64,000 nt of DNA from JABCZS01 sp041660525. GTDB lineage: Bacteria > Pseudomonadota > Gammaproteobacteria > JABCZS01. The stretch lies in NCBI GenBank assembly GCA_041660525.1, contig JBAZWD010000007.1, forward strand, positions 62,001-126,000. Reading direction: 5' to 3'. Shown here in pieces: positions 53,312 to 61,512 of the stretch. Numbering within the stretch: the stretch's first letter is position 1; the number at the start of each line of letters is the position of its first letter. The translations under genes were made by a program, and so were the position numbers. The notes under the pieces are model-generated. The model saw only the letters and a list, made by a program, of their open reading frames with translations, was not told the DNA's origin and did not search any database.

Positions 53312-53509
53312 ATGTACGTTTGTATCTGTCATGCCATCACGGATAAACAAATCCGCACCGAAGTCTGCCAAGGCGCTACGTGCCTTACAAGCCTTCAGAA
53401 AAAGCTTCCTGTAGCCACATGTTGTGGCACATGTGCTTGTCTTGCAAAAGAAGTTATTGATGAGACTTTAGCTGAATTAAAACATTCGGCTGAACATCAA
53501 GTCGCATAG
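53312..53509 (+). CDS. bfd: Bacterioferritin-associated ferredoxin (Bfd)
   Basis: Bfd is a small [2Fe-2S] protein that reduces the ferric core of bacterioferritin and so releases stored iron. The 65-residue protein starts with MYVCICHAITDKQI (CxC pair) and has ATCCGTCACLAKEVIDETL with the second cysteine pair, matching the BFD-like fold and length. Extra cysteines are present (CQGATC and CC). The perfect promoter with the Fur-like box fits its known iron-starvation control. No bacterioferritin gene is in the window. Confidence 0.9.
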   Translation: MYVCICHAITDKQIRTEVCQGATCLTSLQKKLPVATCCGTCACLAKEVIDETLAELKHSAEHQVA

Positions 53510-53562
53510 CTCTATGGCGCAGCAGTCCCACACCATTACCACTTATAATAGAGGGCGTATCA

Positions 53563-54033
53563 ATGCAGACGCTTGAAATGTATAAAATTGTCCCTGAAAA
53601 TCGGCAAAAAATTCTAAAAATCTTAGATGAACTTCTGAAATTGGCGATCGCGGAAGATCAAAATCATGGATTCTGTGTAAACTGCTACGAGGCAGGAGAT
53701 TTGCCTGATAATGCTTACGTAGGGTTAATAAAATATAATAATAATATTGCAGGATTCTCTTTGTTTCTACCCCTACAAAAAGATATTTTAATGATGCGTA
53801 ACTTTTACATATTTAAAGATTACCGTGATTTAATCAGTGTGAAAGAGACATTTGGGCATAAAGCAAATTTCTTTCTAGATAAGGGATATGAGAAATTTCA
53901 TAACTGGGTAGATAAAAAACACAATTATATAATAAGCATGTCTTTGCATGCTCTAATGGGAGAAATCATAGGATTTGTACTTACCTTTGTTGTACTAGAG
54001 CATAAGTTTAAAAATTTATTAACAGATATATGA
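53563..54033 (+). CDS. Hypothetical protein (156 aa), possibly GNAT-like core
   Basis: I do not recognise the family. The protein has YVGLIKYNNNIAGFSLFLPL followed by MMRNFYIFKDYRDLISVKETFGHKANFFLDKGYEKF, a strand-helix pattern faintly like an acetyltransferase core, and a hydrophobic C-terminal stretch (LHALMGEIIGFVLTFVVLEH) that may be a membrane helix. GAGGG lies 7 bases before the ATG. The stop overlaps the start of the next gene (ATGA), so the two are one coupled unit of unknown role. Confidence 0.6.
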   Translation: MQTLEMYKIVPENRQKILKILDELLKLAIAEDQNHGFCVNCYEAGDLPDNAYVGLIKYNNNIAGFSLFLPLQKDILMMRNFYIFKDYRDLISVKETFGHKANFFLDKGYEKFHNWVDKKHNYIISMSLHALMGEIIGFVLTFVVLEHKFKNLLTDI

Positions 54034-54512
54034 TAGAACAAATTTTCCAAGAACAATATGCGCCTGAATTTCAATATTTGTTGGAAGATACTTTAGAATA
54101 TGATGCAACAAATTTAGTCCTAAAAGGACGTTATAAATACAACAATTCCCCATATCTTGTCTTGCCTGACAAACTTATGAATTCTGAAGACATGTTATTC
54201 ATTATGAATCAGGCTGTATATTGCTTTTTGTTCTTTTATTTAAACAATAAGAACAATATCGATATCAAGCATTTCAAAGATAATTTTCTTGAAAATATGG
54301 TTGCAGTGTCGCAAACATTTCAGTTAAAAAGTCATATCTACAAAGCAAAAGATCCCAATACCTTCTCGCTTAGATTGATCAAAAAAATCACAGATAAAAA
54401 ACAACGAGATTGGTTTAAGCTGCAATTTGAAATGTCGGACCATAAATATAACGGCAATATAAAAATTTGTCTATTGCATGAAAATGTTCACAAAATGCAA
54501 GCGACGATTTAA
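54030..54512 (+). CDS. Hypothetical protein (160 aa), coupled to the gene before
   Basis: I do not recognise this protein. It is rich in aromatic and Lys/Asn residues (for example YDATNLVLKGRYKYNNSPYLVLPD and AVYCFLFFYLNNKNNIDIKHF), with no signal peptide and no motif known to me. It is tied to the 156-aa gene by a 4-bp start/stop overlap and converges with a small open frame on the other strand after 5 bases. The two genes together may be a small accessory module. Confidence 0.58.
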   Translation: MIEQIFQEQYAPEFQYLLEDTLEYDATNLVLKGRYKYNNSPYLVLPDKLMNSEDMLFIMNQAVYCFLFFYLNNKNNIDIKHFKDNFLENMVAVSQTFQLKSHIYKAKDPNTFSLRLIKKITDKKQRDWFKLQFEMSDHKYNGNIKICLLHENVHKMQATI

Positions 54513-54517
54513 AATTC

Positions 54518-54769
54518 TTAAAGCATTTTACATAAATCTTGGTGATAATAATCCAGCAAATTAACGATCATCTCCCAATGTCCATCATTCACTTTAGGTA
54601 AAAAACGTGCCATTTCTTGATTAAATTCATGTGAAAGTTTTGAGTCGGTTTTTAAAAGTTTGTATATTAATACAAAGCTTCCATCATAAAATTTTTCACG
54701 GGTTAAGTGTCGCTGCTGGTCCCCCTGGCTGCTGAGAATATTTTGCTTTAGCTTCTTTTTGTTTTTCAT
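54518..54769 (-). CDS. Small open frame, perhaps the displaced C-terminus of the neighbouring 647-aa protein
   Basis: An 83-codon frame overlaps the 3' end of the 647-aa gene by 74 bases in another frame. After the overlap it gives KFYDGSFVLIYKLLKTDSKLSHEF and FLPKVNDGHWEMIVNLLDYYHQD, which look like real amphipathic helices. A run of five Gs (Cs at 54721-54725 on the plus strand) lies in the overlap; a one-base shift there would fuse this tail to the large protein. It may be a separate small gene, the true end of a frameshifted gene, or a translated remnant. Confidence 0.4.
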   Translation of the reverse strand: MKNKKKLKQNILSSQGDQQRHLTREKFYDGSFVLIYKLLKTDSKLSHEFNQEMARFLPKVNDGHWEMIVNLLDYYHQDLCKML

Positions 54770-56639
54770 TCAAAACAACATAAGCAGCATAAACGCCTTG
54801 CTGAGTACCTGCATTTTTTGTTTCTTGGATTATTTGCTCTGCATAAATAGAGTGTTTTTCTTTGGCTTTTGGGACTAAATATTTTTCAATCTTTTCGGCC
54901 TTTTTCTGCGCCATGGGAAATCCATTATCGTCATCACTACCTTTTAATCTTTCATCGGGCAGCTTTTTAAAATTTTTATTAACATTGTCTTCTAATTGAG
55001 GTCTTAATGGTGGTGCAATATAAGCGGTAGATATGCTATTTTTTCCGCCCTCACGTAGTGCCGTGACTAATCCATTCCACGGGCGCGGAGAAAAAATATT
55101 TTTTATACGCTTCTCTAGATGCGCACCATTAATTTTTTTGTATCTAACAAAAACCTGCTCATTCGATTCACGTGCTTGCATATGTACTATCAATCGTCTC
55201 GTATCAAAACTATATACTTTCCCTTTATAAATCCCAATTTCAATCTCTGGAACATTATTTGTATAGGCTGGATCAGCAACTAACTTATCTCGTAAATCTG
55301 AAAGTTTTGTTTTATCAGAAAAAGTTGGACTTATTCCTCTTTGTGCTACGCGTAGTTTAAATGGATTAATAATGCCTGCATCAGGTAGCTTCGCAAATTC
55401 TTCCGCTGTTAAAATGCGATCTTCAGGTGCAACTTGTGAATGGCGCATTTCGGAACTAAATTCAGATAATGCAACTAATTCAAGTTCAACTTCTTCTTTA
55501 TCTTGCTCTTTGATAGCGCTAAGTCTAGCCTCAAGTTCAACTATTTTTGCGTTAACATTATCAGGATTACTTAAAAATGGTGCTTGTTGATGTAAGCCAT
55601 AAATCTTGCGATATAATTCTAATGCTTTTGATATTGTCCATAATTGTTCAGATAGATCAGATGCTATTAGACTGTGTCGGTAATAACGTTCTGCTTCGCA
55701 TGTTTTTAGGCCAAGAGTAGTCTCATTATATTCCATTCCTGGTGTTAATATTACTACTTCATAGGCTTCCTGGATATAATGATCAGCATCAGAAAAATTA
55801 TTTTCATAGATACGTACCGTAATAAGATTTAATAATATTGCCGCCCATAAGGGATCATCTTTTTGACAAAAATGATCAGCAGACTCAAACATCTCTTCTA
55901 TATATTTCTTCTCTTTTTTAGACACTGCTTGGTTTTTTCTAACTTGGTTAGCAACAATCGCACAAAATTGGCCTATTGCTAACACTAATTCACGCCGCGT
56001 CTTTTCCGAGTCATCGCTTTCAACTTTAATCAAGGCGTTAAAAGAGGCCATCAATTGATGTAATTTGTCCTCATTCAATTCTCTATAAACAGATGCTAAG
56101 GAGCGTATGCAGCGAAAACGATTCAGATGATCATCTTTTTCACATCCAGTGAGGGCTGTTTCAACTTTCCAAGTCAAATTCCGAAACCATTGGTCATTCA
56201 TTTTATCACGAAGATCTTCGTAGCTAACCGCTTGCTGTTGAGCAATGGTCCCAGCAATATTCAACAGTTCGGTGACAACATTTGTATAATGAGGCGCGTA
56301 GAGTGGATCATTTATTTTCGTTAAAATAAATTCCTCAACTGCACGCAGAATAGTTTGTGCAGATTCTTTTTTGTTTTTCCAGATTAAATCTTTAGAAAGC
56401 TCAATGGTCAGAAGTACAAAAAAATAGATATGTTGGGTTTGCTGCAGTCTTGTGCCACAAGCGATGGCATAAAGAAATTGTTCTTTATCAAAAATACCAT
56501 TATTTAAATCAAGATTAAGATCTTTAAATTTCTGAAGCAAAGTATTGATATCTGCTTCGTAAGGTTTTGATTTGGATTGTAATTCTTTTTCAAGAACTGC
56601 TTTAACGCTATCGATTAATTTTTTGATGTCGGCATACAT
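54696..56639 (-). CDS. Protein of unknown function with a C-terminal ParB/toxin-like motif
   Basis: The 647-residue protein has a long helical N-terminal part (about 1-390) with TPR-like helices (for example SADHYIQEAYEVVILTP and LWAAILLNLITVRIYENNFS), then a C-terminal domain around 420-530. That domain holds ISPTFSDKTKLSDLRDKL, EIEIGIYKGKVYSFDTRRLIVHMQARE and FVRYKKI. The pattern I-S-P-x-F-x-D ... G-x-x-Y-S-x-D-x-R-R-L resembles ParB-like domains found at the ends of polymorphic toxins, where DNRRL is usual. Residues about 530-590 form a flexible linker; the rest is Lys/Glu-rich. There is no signal peptide. The next gene, alr, lies just upstream on the same strand. Confidence 0.68.
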   Translation of the reverse strand: MYADIKKLIDSVKAVLEKELQSKSKPYEADINTLLQKFKDLNLDLNNGIFDKEQFLYAIACGTRLQQTQHIYFFVLLTIELSKDLIWKNKKESAQTILRAVEEFILTKINDPLYAPHYTNVVTELLNIAGTIAQQQAVSYEDLRDKMNDQWFRNLTWKVETALTGCEKDDHLNRFRCIRSLASVYRELNEDKLHQLMASFNALIKVESDDSEKTRRELVLAIGQFCAIVANQVRKNQAVSKKEKKYIEEMFESADHFCQKDDPLWAAILLNLITVRIYENNFSDADHYIQEAYEVVILTPGMEYNETTLGLKTCEAERYYRHSLIASDLSEQLWTISKALELYRKIYGLHQQAPFLSNPDNVNAKIVELEARLSAIKEQDKEEVELELVALSEFSSEMRHSQVAPEDRILTAEEFAKLPDAGIINPFKLRVAQRGISPTFSDKTKLSDLRDKLVADPAYTNNVPEIEIGIYKGKVYSFDTRRLIVHMQARESNEQVFVRYKKINGAHLEKRIKNIFSPRPWNGLVTALREGGKNSISTAYIAPPLRPQLEDNVNKNFKKLPDERLKGSDDDNGFPMAQKKAEKIEKYLVPKAKEKHSIYAEQIIQETKNAGTQQGVYAAYVVLNEKQKEAKAKYSQQPGGPAATLNP

Positions 56640-56644
56640 AGGAA

Positions 56645-57718
56645 TTACTTTTCTATAAACTTAACCCGTGAAGAAATATTAACCCATAGATTATAAGGCG
56701 TCGTATGTGCGCCTCTGGCGATAATTTCTATTGGTAATTCAGGTCCCCATAAAATCGCAACATCGCCAATTTTAGCATGTGGACATGCGCGTAGATCAAC
56801 TGTAATCATATCCATCGATACACGGCCAATTAAAGGGCAACGCACGCCATTAATTAATACGGGCGTACCTTGGGTCATATTGCGCGGATAACCATCGGCG
56901 TAACCAAATCCTACTACACCAACGGGCATACCTTCTTCGCATTTCCAAGTTTCACCATAACCTACCGTTTCACCTTTTGGAATATGATTAATACTAATCA
57001 ATTGGCTTTTCATCGTCATTACGGCTTGTAAACCCCGATCAATACCCACTTCATTTGGAAAAGGTGAAGCACCATATAACATTAATCCCGGACGCACCCA
57101 ATCTAAATGGGTATCAGGGTTAGAAAAAATTGCAGCTGATCGTGCAAGACTTTGCGGTCCTTCAAAGGTTGCGGTTATTTTTTGAAAACGTGCTAATTGC
57201 TGAGACGTTTTAGGATTGCTGACATTATCGGCGCTCGCTAAATGGCTTAACGTAGTCATAGGTTTTGTGATTTGTGAACATGCCATTAAGCGTTGATAGG
57301 CTAATTGGATCTTATCAACTGGAAAACCTAAACGGCCTAAGCCTGTTTCAATTTTAAACCATACCGTAATGGGTTTTGCTAATGTAGTTTGTTCTAAATA
57401 ATCAATTTGATAATCAGAATGAATGACTACTTGTATATCAAATTGTGCGCAGGCTTTTAATTCTTCTAAATCGGAAAAGCCGGTCATTGCTACTATGGGA
57501 TGTGTCACCCCCGCTTCTCGCAACATTAGCGCTTCATCAACGCGAGATACACCAAATGCATCGGCCTCTAACAAGGTTTTTGCAATGCGCACAATGCCAT
57601 GGCCATAACCATTGGCTTTAAGCACCACTAATACTTTACTTTTGGGTGCATATTGTTTCACTACGGAAAAATTATGATGCAGAGCACCCAGATTAATTTG
57701 TGCGATAGGGGTCGTCAT
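56645..57718 (-). CDS. alr: Alanine racemase
   Basis: This PLP enzyme converts L-Ala to D-Ala for peptidoglycan, supplying the ddl product pathway. The 357-residue protein begins with AQINLGALHHNFSVVK, has the PLP lysine in VVLKANGYGHGIVRIA (near 34), RPGLMLYGASPF, the catalytic-Tyr region ETVGYGETWKC (Tyr near 252), and GRVSMDMITVDLR. Length is normal. It follows dnaB by 36 bases, as in other Gammaproteobacteria (rplI-dnaB-alr). Confidence 0.96.
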   Translation of the reverse strand: MTTPIAQINLGALHHNFSVVKQYAPKSKVLVVLKANGYGHGIVRIAKTLLEADAFGVSRVDEALMLREAGVTHPIVAMTGFSDLEELKACAQFDIQVVIHSDYQIDYLEQTTLAKPITVWFKIETGLGRLGFPVDKIQLAYQRLMACSQITKPMTTLSHLASADNVSNPKTSQQLARFQKITATFEGPQSLARSAAIFSNPDTHLDWVRPGLMLYGASPFPNEVGIDRGLQAVMTMKSQLISINHIPKGETVGYGETWKCEEGMPVGVVGFGYADGYPRNMTQGTPVLINGVRCPLIGRVSMDMITVDLRACPHAKIGDVAILWGPELPIEIIARGAHTTPYNLWVNISSRVKFIEK

Positions 57719-57754
57719 AAGCGCTAGATCCTAATGTAAGATTCAAGTAAATTT

Positions 57755-59110
57755 CTAGTAACTGTAGTTGTCTGCAGTGAAATTTTCAAAACGGCAATAC
57801 TGACCGCGAAAAGTGAGGCGCACGGTACCCGTTGGGCCGTTACGTTGTTTAGCAATAATGACTTCTGCTACGTTTTTATCGGGTGTTTCTTTGTTATAAA
57901 CTTCATCACGATAAATAAATACAATTAAATCAGCGTCTTGCTCAATAGCACCGGATTCACGTAAGTCGGACATGATCGGGCGTTTATTAGGACGATGTTC
58001 AAGTTCTCGATTTAATTGGGATAACGCAATCACTGGGACTTTTAATTCTTTTGCCAATAATTTTAAGGAACGAGAGATTTCTGAAATTTCTGTGGTGCGA
58101 TTTTCTTTATTGCCAGGCACCGTCATTAATTGTAAATAATCGACTACTATAACGCCGAGTTCTCCATGTTCGCGAACTGCGCGGCGGGCGCGGGTACGAA
58201 TTTCTCCAGGGCTCATGCCTGGCGTATCATCAATAAATAATGCCGTATCATTTAAAATAGAAACAGCCGAACTAAAGCGTGGCCAATCTTCTTCCACTAA
58301 TTTTCCGGTACGCAAACGGTGTTGTTCAATTTGCCCAAGTGATGAAATCATACGTGTAGCCAATTGCTCACCTGGCATTTCTAAGCTGAAAATTAAAGCG
58401 GGTTTTTTTTCTTTAATAATAATATTTTCGACAATATTCATCGCAAAAGTTGTTTTACCCATACTTGGCCGGCCCGCAACAATAATTAAATCTGAATGTT
58501 GTAAACCTGCGGTGAGATTATCAAAATCATCATAACCTGTGGCCATACCGGTTACGGTGCTTTGTGCATGGAATAAATGATCGATACGCTCAACGGCACG
58601 TACAAGTAAACCTTTGACACTTTGCGGGCCGGTTTTGCCGCGGGTTTTTTCTTCTGCAATGGCAAATACTTTACGTTCCGCTTCATCCACTAAACCCATG
58701 GGATCTTGACCGCGCGGATTATAACCACTTTGTGCAATCTCATTGCCCGCACTAATCAGACGTCTTAAAATCCCCCGCTCACGAATAATATCTGCATAAG
58801 CTGCAACGTTTGATGCGCCCGGGGTGTTTTTTGCAAGTTCAATTAAATACGCTAAACCGCCGACTGCATCTAATTTTTGCAGCGCAGTTAAATTTTCCGA
58901 GAGTGTAATGACATCAATGGGCTGTATTTTTTCAACCATGTTTTGCATGGCGCGAAAAATAAGGCGATGATCGTGACGATAAAAATCTTCTTCCGTCACA
59001 CGTTCAGACACACGTTCCCACGCTTCGTTATCGAGCATCAAACCGCCCAATATGGATTGTTCGGCTTCGATGGAATGCGGGGGAACTTTTAATTCATCGA
59101 CATCTGTCAT
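57755..59110 (-). CDS. dnaB: Replicative DNA helicase DnaB
   Basis: DnaB is the hexameric 5'-3' helicase of the replication fork. The 451-residue protein has the N-terminal domain (PPHSIEAEQSILGGLMLDNEAWERV), a linker, and the RecA core: Walker A in IIVAGRPSMGKTTFAMNI, LEMPGEQLATRM, Walker B VIVVDYLQLM, and LSQLNRELEHRPNKRPIMSDLRESGAIEQDADLI. It ends with QRNGPTGTVRLTFRGQYCRFEN. There is no intein. It follows rplI after 4 bases. Confidence 0.97.
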   Translation of the reverse strand: MTDVDELKVPPHSIEAEQSILGGLMLDNEAWERVSERVTEEDFYRHDHRLIFRAMQNMVEKIQPIDVITLSENLTALQKLDAVGGLAYLIELAKNTPGASNVAAYADIIRERGILRRLISAGNEIAQSGYNPRGQDPMGLVDEAERKVFAIAEEKTRGKTGPQSVKGLLVRAVERIDHLFHAQSTVTGMATGYDDFDNLTAGLQHSDLIIVAGRPSMGKTTFAMNIVENIIIKEKKPALIFSLEMPGEQLATRMISSLGQIEQHRLRTGKLVEEDWPRFSSAVSILNDTALFIDDTPGMSPGEIRTRARRAVREHGELGVIVVDYLQLMTVPGNKENRTTEISEISRSLKLLAKELKVPVIALSQLNRELEHRPNKRPIMSDLRESGAIEQDADLIVFIYRDEVYNKETPDKNVAEVIIAKQRNGPTGTVRLTFRGQYCRFENFTADNYSY

Positions 59111-59114
59111 GAAT

Positions 59115-59573
59115 CTAATCCTTCGCTTTCTCCAACTGAACGTTAACGTTCACAGTTGCAGTCACATCACTGTGTAATTGTAAATCAACTTTATATTCAC
59201 CCAACATCCGCAATGGACCTTGTGGTAATAATACTTCTTTATTTTCTACGGCAACACCGGCTTCAGTAATCGCGTGCGCTAAATCACGTACACCTAAAGA
59301 TCCGAATAATTTACCTTCTTCACTGGCATTGGTTTTGATCACAACAGTTAATGCATTTAAAGCAGCGGCGCGCATTGAAGCTTGTGCTAATTCTTCTGCA
59401 GCGTGTTTTTCTAAATCTGCGCGTTTTTCTTCAAAACGTGCGGTATTGGCGGCTGTTGCAAAAACGGCCTTTTTTTGTGGAATTAAAAAATTACGTGCAT
59501 AACCTGATTTGACTTCAACAGCTTCACCTAGATTACCTAATTTTTTTATTTTCTCTAACAATATTATTTTCAT
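59115..59573 (-). CDS. rplI: 50S ribosomal protein L9
   Basis: L9 binds 23S rRNA at the base of the L1 stalk. From ATG 59573 it has 152 residues: MKIILLEKIKKLGNLGEAVEVKSGYARNFLIPQKKAVFAT (N-domain), a long connecting helix, and the C-domain LFGSLGVRDLAHAI. An in-frame ATG at 59576 is also present. AGAGG spacing favours the second ATG, and homologues start with MK.ILLE. It overlaps the end of the upstream membrane protein gene. Confidence 0.97.
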   Translation of the reverse strand: MKIILLEKIKKLGNLGEAVEVKSGYARNFLIPQKKAVFATAANTARFEEKRADLEKHAAEELAQASMRAAALNALTVVIKTNASEEGKLFGSLGVRDLAHAITEAGVAVENKEVLLPQGPLRMLGEYKVDLQLHSDVTATVNVNVQLEKAKD

Positions 59574-60460
59574 CATTTACCTCTTGTGCGTGTTCTTAAA
59601 TCCAAAAAACTGTCGGCCAGTGCAACCATTGCTAATAACGGTAAAATCCATGCACTTAATCCAAACAAAACAATATAAAACAATACAAACCACGTTGTTC
59701 CTAATAGCTTCGTGTTCATATACCAATGCATCCAAGCGATACCGGCAATGCTATAAACAAATATACATAACACAGCGAGTTGCAAAGCGACTTGCACATG
59801 CGGCATGAATAATGTCCATAAAATACTAAGTAATAAAAGCGCAGCCATATAACGCGATAAACGTAATCCTTGAAACTCTGTACGAAATCCACCTGGATTA
59901 TACCAACGGCTTTGAAAATAGCGCGCCGTGAGCAATAACGATATTTGCAATAAAAATAACATCATGGGCCAAGCGATCATGGTCGTCTTGGTCATGGTAT
60001 CCAAATACATTTCCCGGAACGTTTGCCCAGCACTTGCGACAGGCATACCATCGCCAAAAAAGCGCTGATGCATATACTGATAAAGCTCATCATACATAAT
60101 GGGTCCGTCTATGCCATAACTTAATAAGGCACAAACCACCACGATGACAAACCCTAACTGCAAACTCAAAGTCAAAGAGCGAAATTTCTGCAAGCTATAC
60201 GCCATGGCCCACAAGGGTGCCACAAGAACAAAAAACGCTAGCAATTCACCCATAGTGCCGTTAAAACGTAAATTATTAAACACATAAAAATTAACACCGC
60301 CTACTAATCCAAGGCTAAGCATACCAAGATAAAGATTTTGTCTTAGTGTGGCAAACACAGCCCAGGCTAAACCGACCCAGTTTAATAGGGGTGCTAGCGC
60401 GAGTGCTATCGCAATCGGCAAGCTGAGGTAATAATTTTCAGCAATACGTTGTATACGCAT
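59573..60460 (-). CDS. DUF2232/YybS-like integral membrane protein
   Basis: The 295-residue protein has about eight hydrophobic helices (for example YLSLPIAIALALAPLLNWVGLAWAVF, MGELLAFFVLVAPLWAMAYSL, and MYLDTMTKTTMIAWPMMLFLLQISLLLTARYF) and the short ending TRGK. It fits the DUF2232 family whose members lie between rpsR and rplI in many proteobacteria. Its function is unknown; the conserved place in the rpsF operon suggests envelope or translation coupling, but this is inference. It starts 18 bases after rpsR. Confidence 0.86.
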   Translation of the reverse strand: MRIQRIAENYYLSLPIAIALALAPLLNWVGLAWAVFATLRQNLYLGMLSLGLVGGVNFYVFNNLRFNGTMGELLAFFVLVAPLWAMAYSLQKFRSLTLSLQLGFVIVVVCALLSYGIDGPIMYDELYQYMHQRFFGDGMPVASAGQTFREMYLDTMTKTTMIAWPMMLFLLQISLLLTARYFQSRWYNPGGFRTEFQGLRLSRYMAALLLLSILWTLFMPHVQVALQLAVLCIFVYSIAGIAWMHWYMNTKLLGTTWFVLFYIVLFGLSAWILPLLAMVALADSFLDLRTRTRGK

Positions 60461-60478
60461 AGCTCTCGCTCCTATGAA

Positions 60479-60715
60479 TTAGTCGCTATAAGGCAATAAA
60501 GCCAAAAAGCGCGCCAATTTAATCGCTTTAGATAATTTTCTTTGATAAAACGCATGCGTGCCAGTAATACGGCTAGGAACAATTTGTCCGCTAGGCGTTA
60601 CATAAGCTTTCAGCATATATATATCTTTATAGTCTACTTCTGTCGCATCAGTAGCTGTAAATTTACAATATTTCTTGCGCCATGGTGCTGTTTGAGGACG
60701 CTTCTTGTTGATCAT
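60479..60715 (-). CDS. rpsR: 30S ribosomal protein S18
   Basis: S18 is a small 30S platform protein that binds with S6. The 78-residue protein has WRKKYCKFTATDATEVDYKDIYMLKAYVTPSGQIVPSRITGTHAFYQRKLSKAIKLARFLALLPY, the universally conserved S18 core. Its first 53 bases overlap the end of priB in another frame, an unusually long overlap for this operon. It lies in the rpsF-priB-rpsR order. Confidence 0.97.
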   Translation of the reverse strand: MINKKRPQTAPWRKKYCKFTATDATEVDYKDIYMLKAYVTPSGQIVPSRITGTHAFYQRKLSKAIKLARFLALLPYSD

Positions 60716-61031
60716 TTTGAGACTCCTTACTTAATTCCAAATGTTGTACATAAAAAACCATTTCTTGTGCGCCGCCTCGAAGTTGCCGCACGCTTAAAAA
60801 ACCCATTAATATCAGTTGCGCATCCGGTTGTAATTCTGAGCTTTGCTTGGTAAACAAATCTCCACTGACTACGGCTCGTATTTTGCAATACGCTTGCCGA
60901 GACAATAAACCTTCATATTGCATAGACCGATGTTCAAACGAAAACTCTGCATGCCCTATTCCGCTCGGACTGTATCGCACTTGCACTTGGCCTGCGATAG
61001 TTCCGGCTAACTGTAATTGATTAATCGGCAA
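60663..61031 (-). CDS. priB: Primosomal replication protein PriB (with extended C-terminus)
   Basis: PriB is an OB-fold ssDNA-binding protein of the PriA-dependent restart primosome. The reading from TTG 61031 (LPINQLQLAGTIAGQVQVRYSPSGIGHAEFSFEHRSM) matches the PriB core: SPSGI.H..F..EHRS, RQAYCKIRAVVSG, LILMGFLSV and MVFYVQHLELS. The frame is open upstream to 61073, but rpsF codes there until 61021, and the TTG puts the OB fold at the right distance from the start. At the C-terminus some 20 residues (SQNDQQEASSNSTMAQEIL) extend beyond the normal end and overlap rpsR by 53 bases. Confidence 0.87.
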   Translation of the reverse strand: MPINQLQLAGTIAGQVQVRYSPSGIGHAEFSFEHRSMQYEGLLSRQAYCKIRAVVSGDLFTKQSSELQPDAQLILMGFLSVRQLRGGAQEMVFYVQHLELSKESQNDQQEASSNSTMAQEIL

Positions 61032-61407
61032 TTTCTTCTTCTTCAAATACAGGCGCCATTTTAGCCGCTTCACGTTTGGCTTCTTCTTCTTTGCTCTTCG
61101 ATAAAGAGGAAGGTGTAGTAATGGCTTCTTTGCGCTGAAGAATTAATTTACGAATAACCGCATCGTTAAAACGAAAGGCATTTTCAAGTTCTGCTAAGGT
61201 ATTTTCATTACATTCAATGTTCATCAAGACGTAATGGGCTTTATGTACTTTATTGATAGGATAAGCCAATTGACGACGACCCCAGTCTTCAAGACGGTGT
61301 ACTTTACCTTGCGCTGTTTCTATCATGCTGCGGTAACGATCAACCATCGCACCGACTTGTTCACTTTGATCAGGATGTACGAGAAATACGATTTCATAAT
61401 GTCGCAT
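61021..61407 (-). CDS. rpsF: 30S ribosomal protein S6
   Basis: S6 binds the 30S platform with S18. The 128-residue protein starts MRHYEIVFLVHPDQSEQVGAMVDRY, has KVHRLEDWGRRQLAYPINKVHKAHYVLMNIE (the S6 RNA-binding face), and FRFNDAVIRKLIL, then a Lys/Glu-rich acidic tail ending EEEEIAD that may be the substrate of RimK-type glutamate addition. AAGGG precedes the ATG. It is the first gene of the rpsF-priB-rpsR-DUF2232-rplI-dnaB-alr run. Confidence 0.97.
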   Translation of the reverse strand: MRHYEIVFLVHPDQSEQVGAMVDRYRSMIETAQGKVHRLEDWGRRQLAYPINKVHKAHYVLMNIECNENTLAELENAFRFNDAVIRKLILQRKEAITTPSSLSKSKEEEAKREAAKMAPVFEEEEIAD

Positions 61408-61475
61408 AGTTTGCCCTTCTGGTTTTAGCCACCCAACTTATTTCGGTGTGACAAGGTTATGTTAGGAAAAAAGCG

Positions 61476-61504
61476 ATTATACTGGATTTTTTAACTACTG
61501 GGAA
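61476..61504 (-). promoter_or_regulatory. Probable sigma70 promoter of the rpsF operon
   Basis: On the minus strand TTCCCA (61504-61499) and a perfect TATAAT (61481-61476) are 17 bases apart, about 68 bases before rpsF. The -35 is only 4 of 6 matches. The -35 lies 9 bases from the start codon of the divergent hydrolase gene, so that gene's promoter must overlap this one. Confidence 0.5.
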
Positions 61505-61512
61505 GATCAAAG

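Noticed and set aside
53544..53549. TATAAT before the 156-aa unknown gene as its promoter
   Set aside because: A transcript from it would start after the GAGGG ribosome-binding site, so it cannot serve this start.
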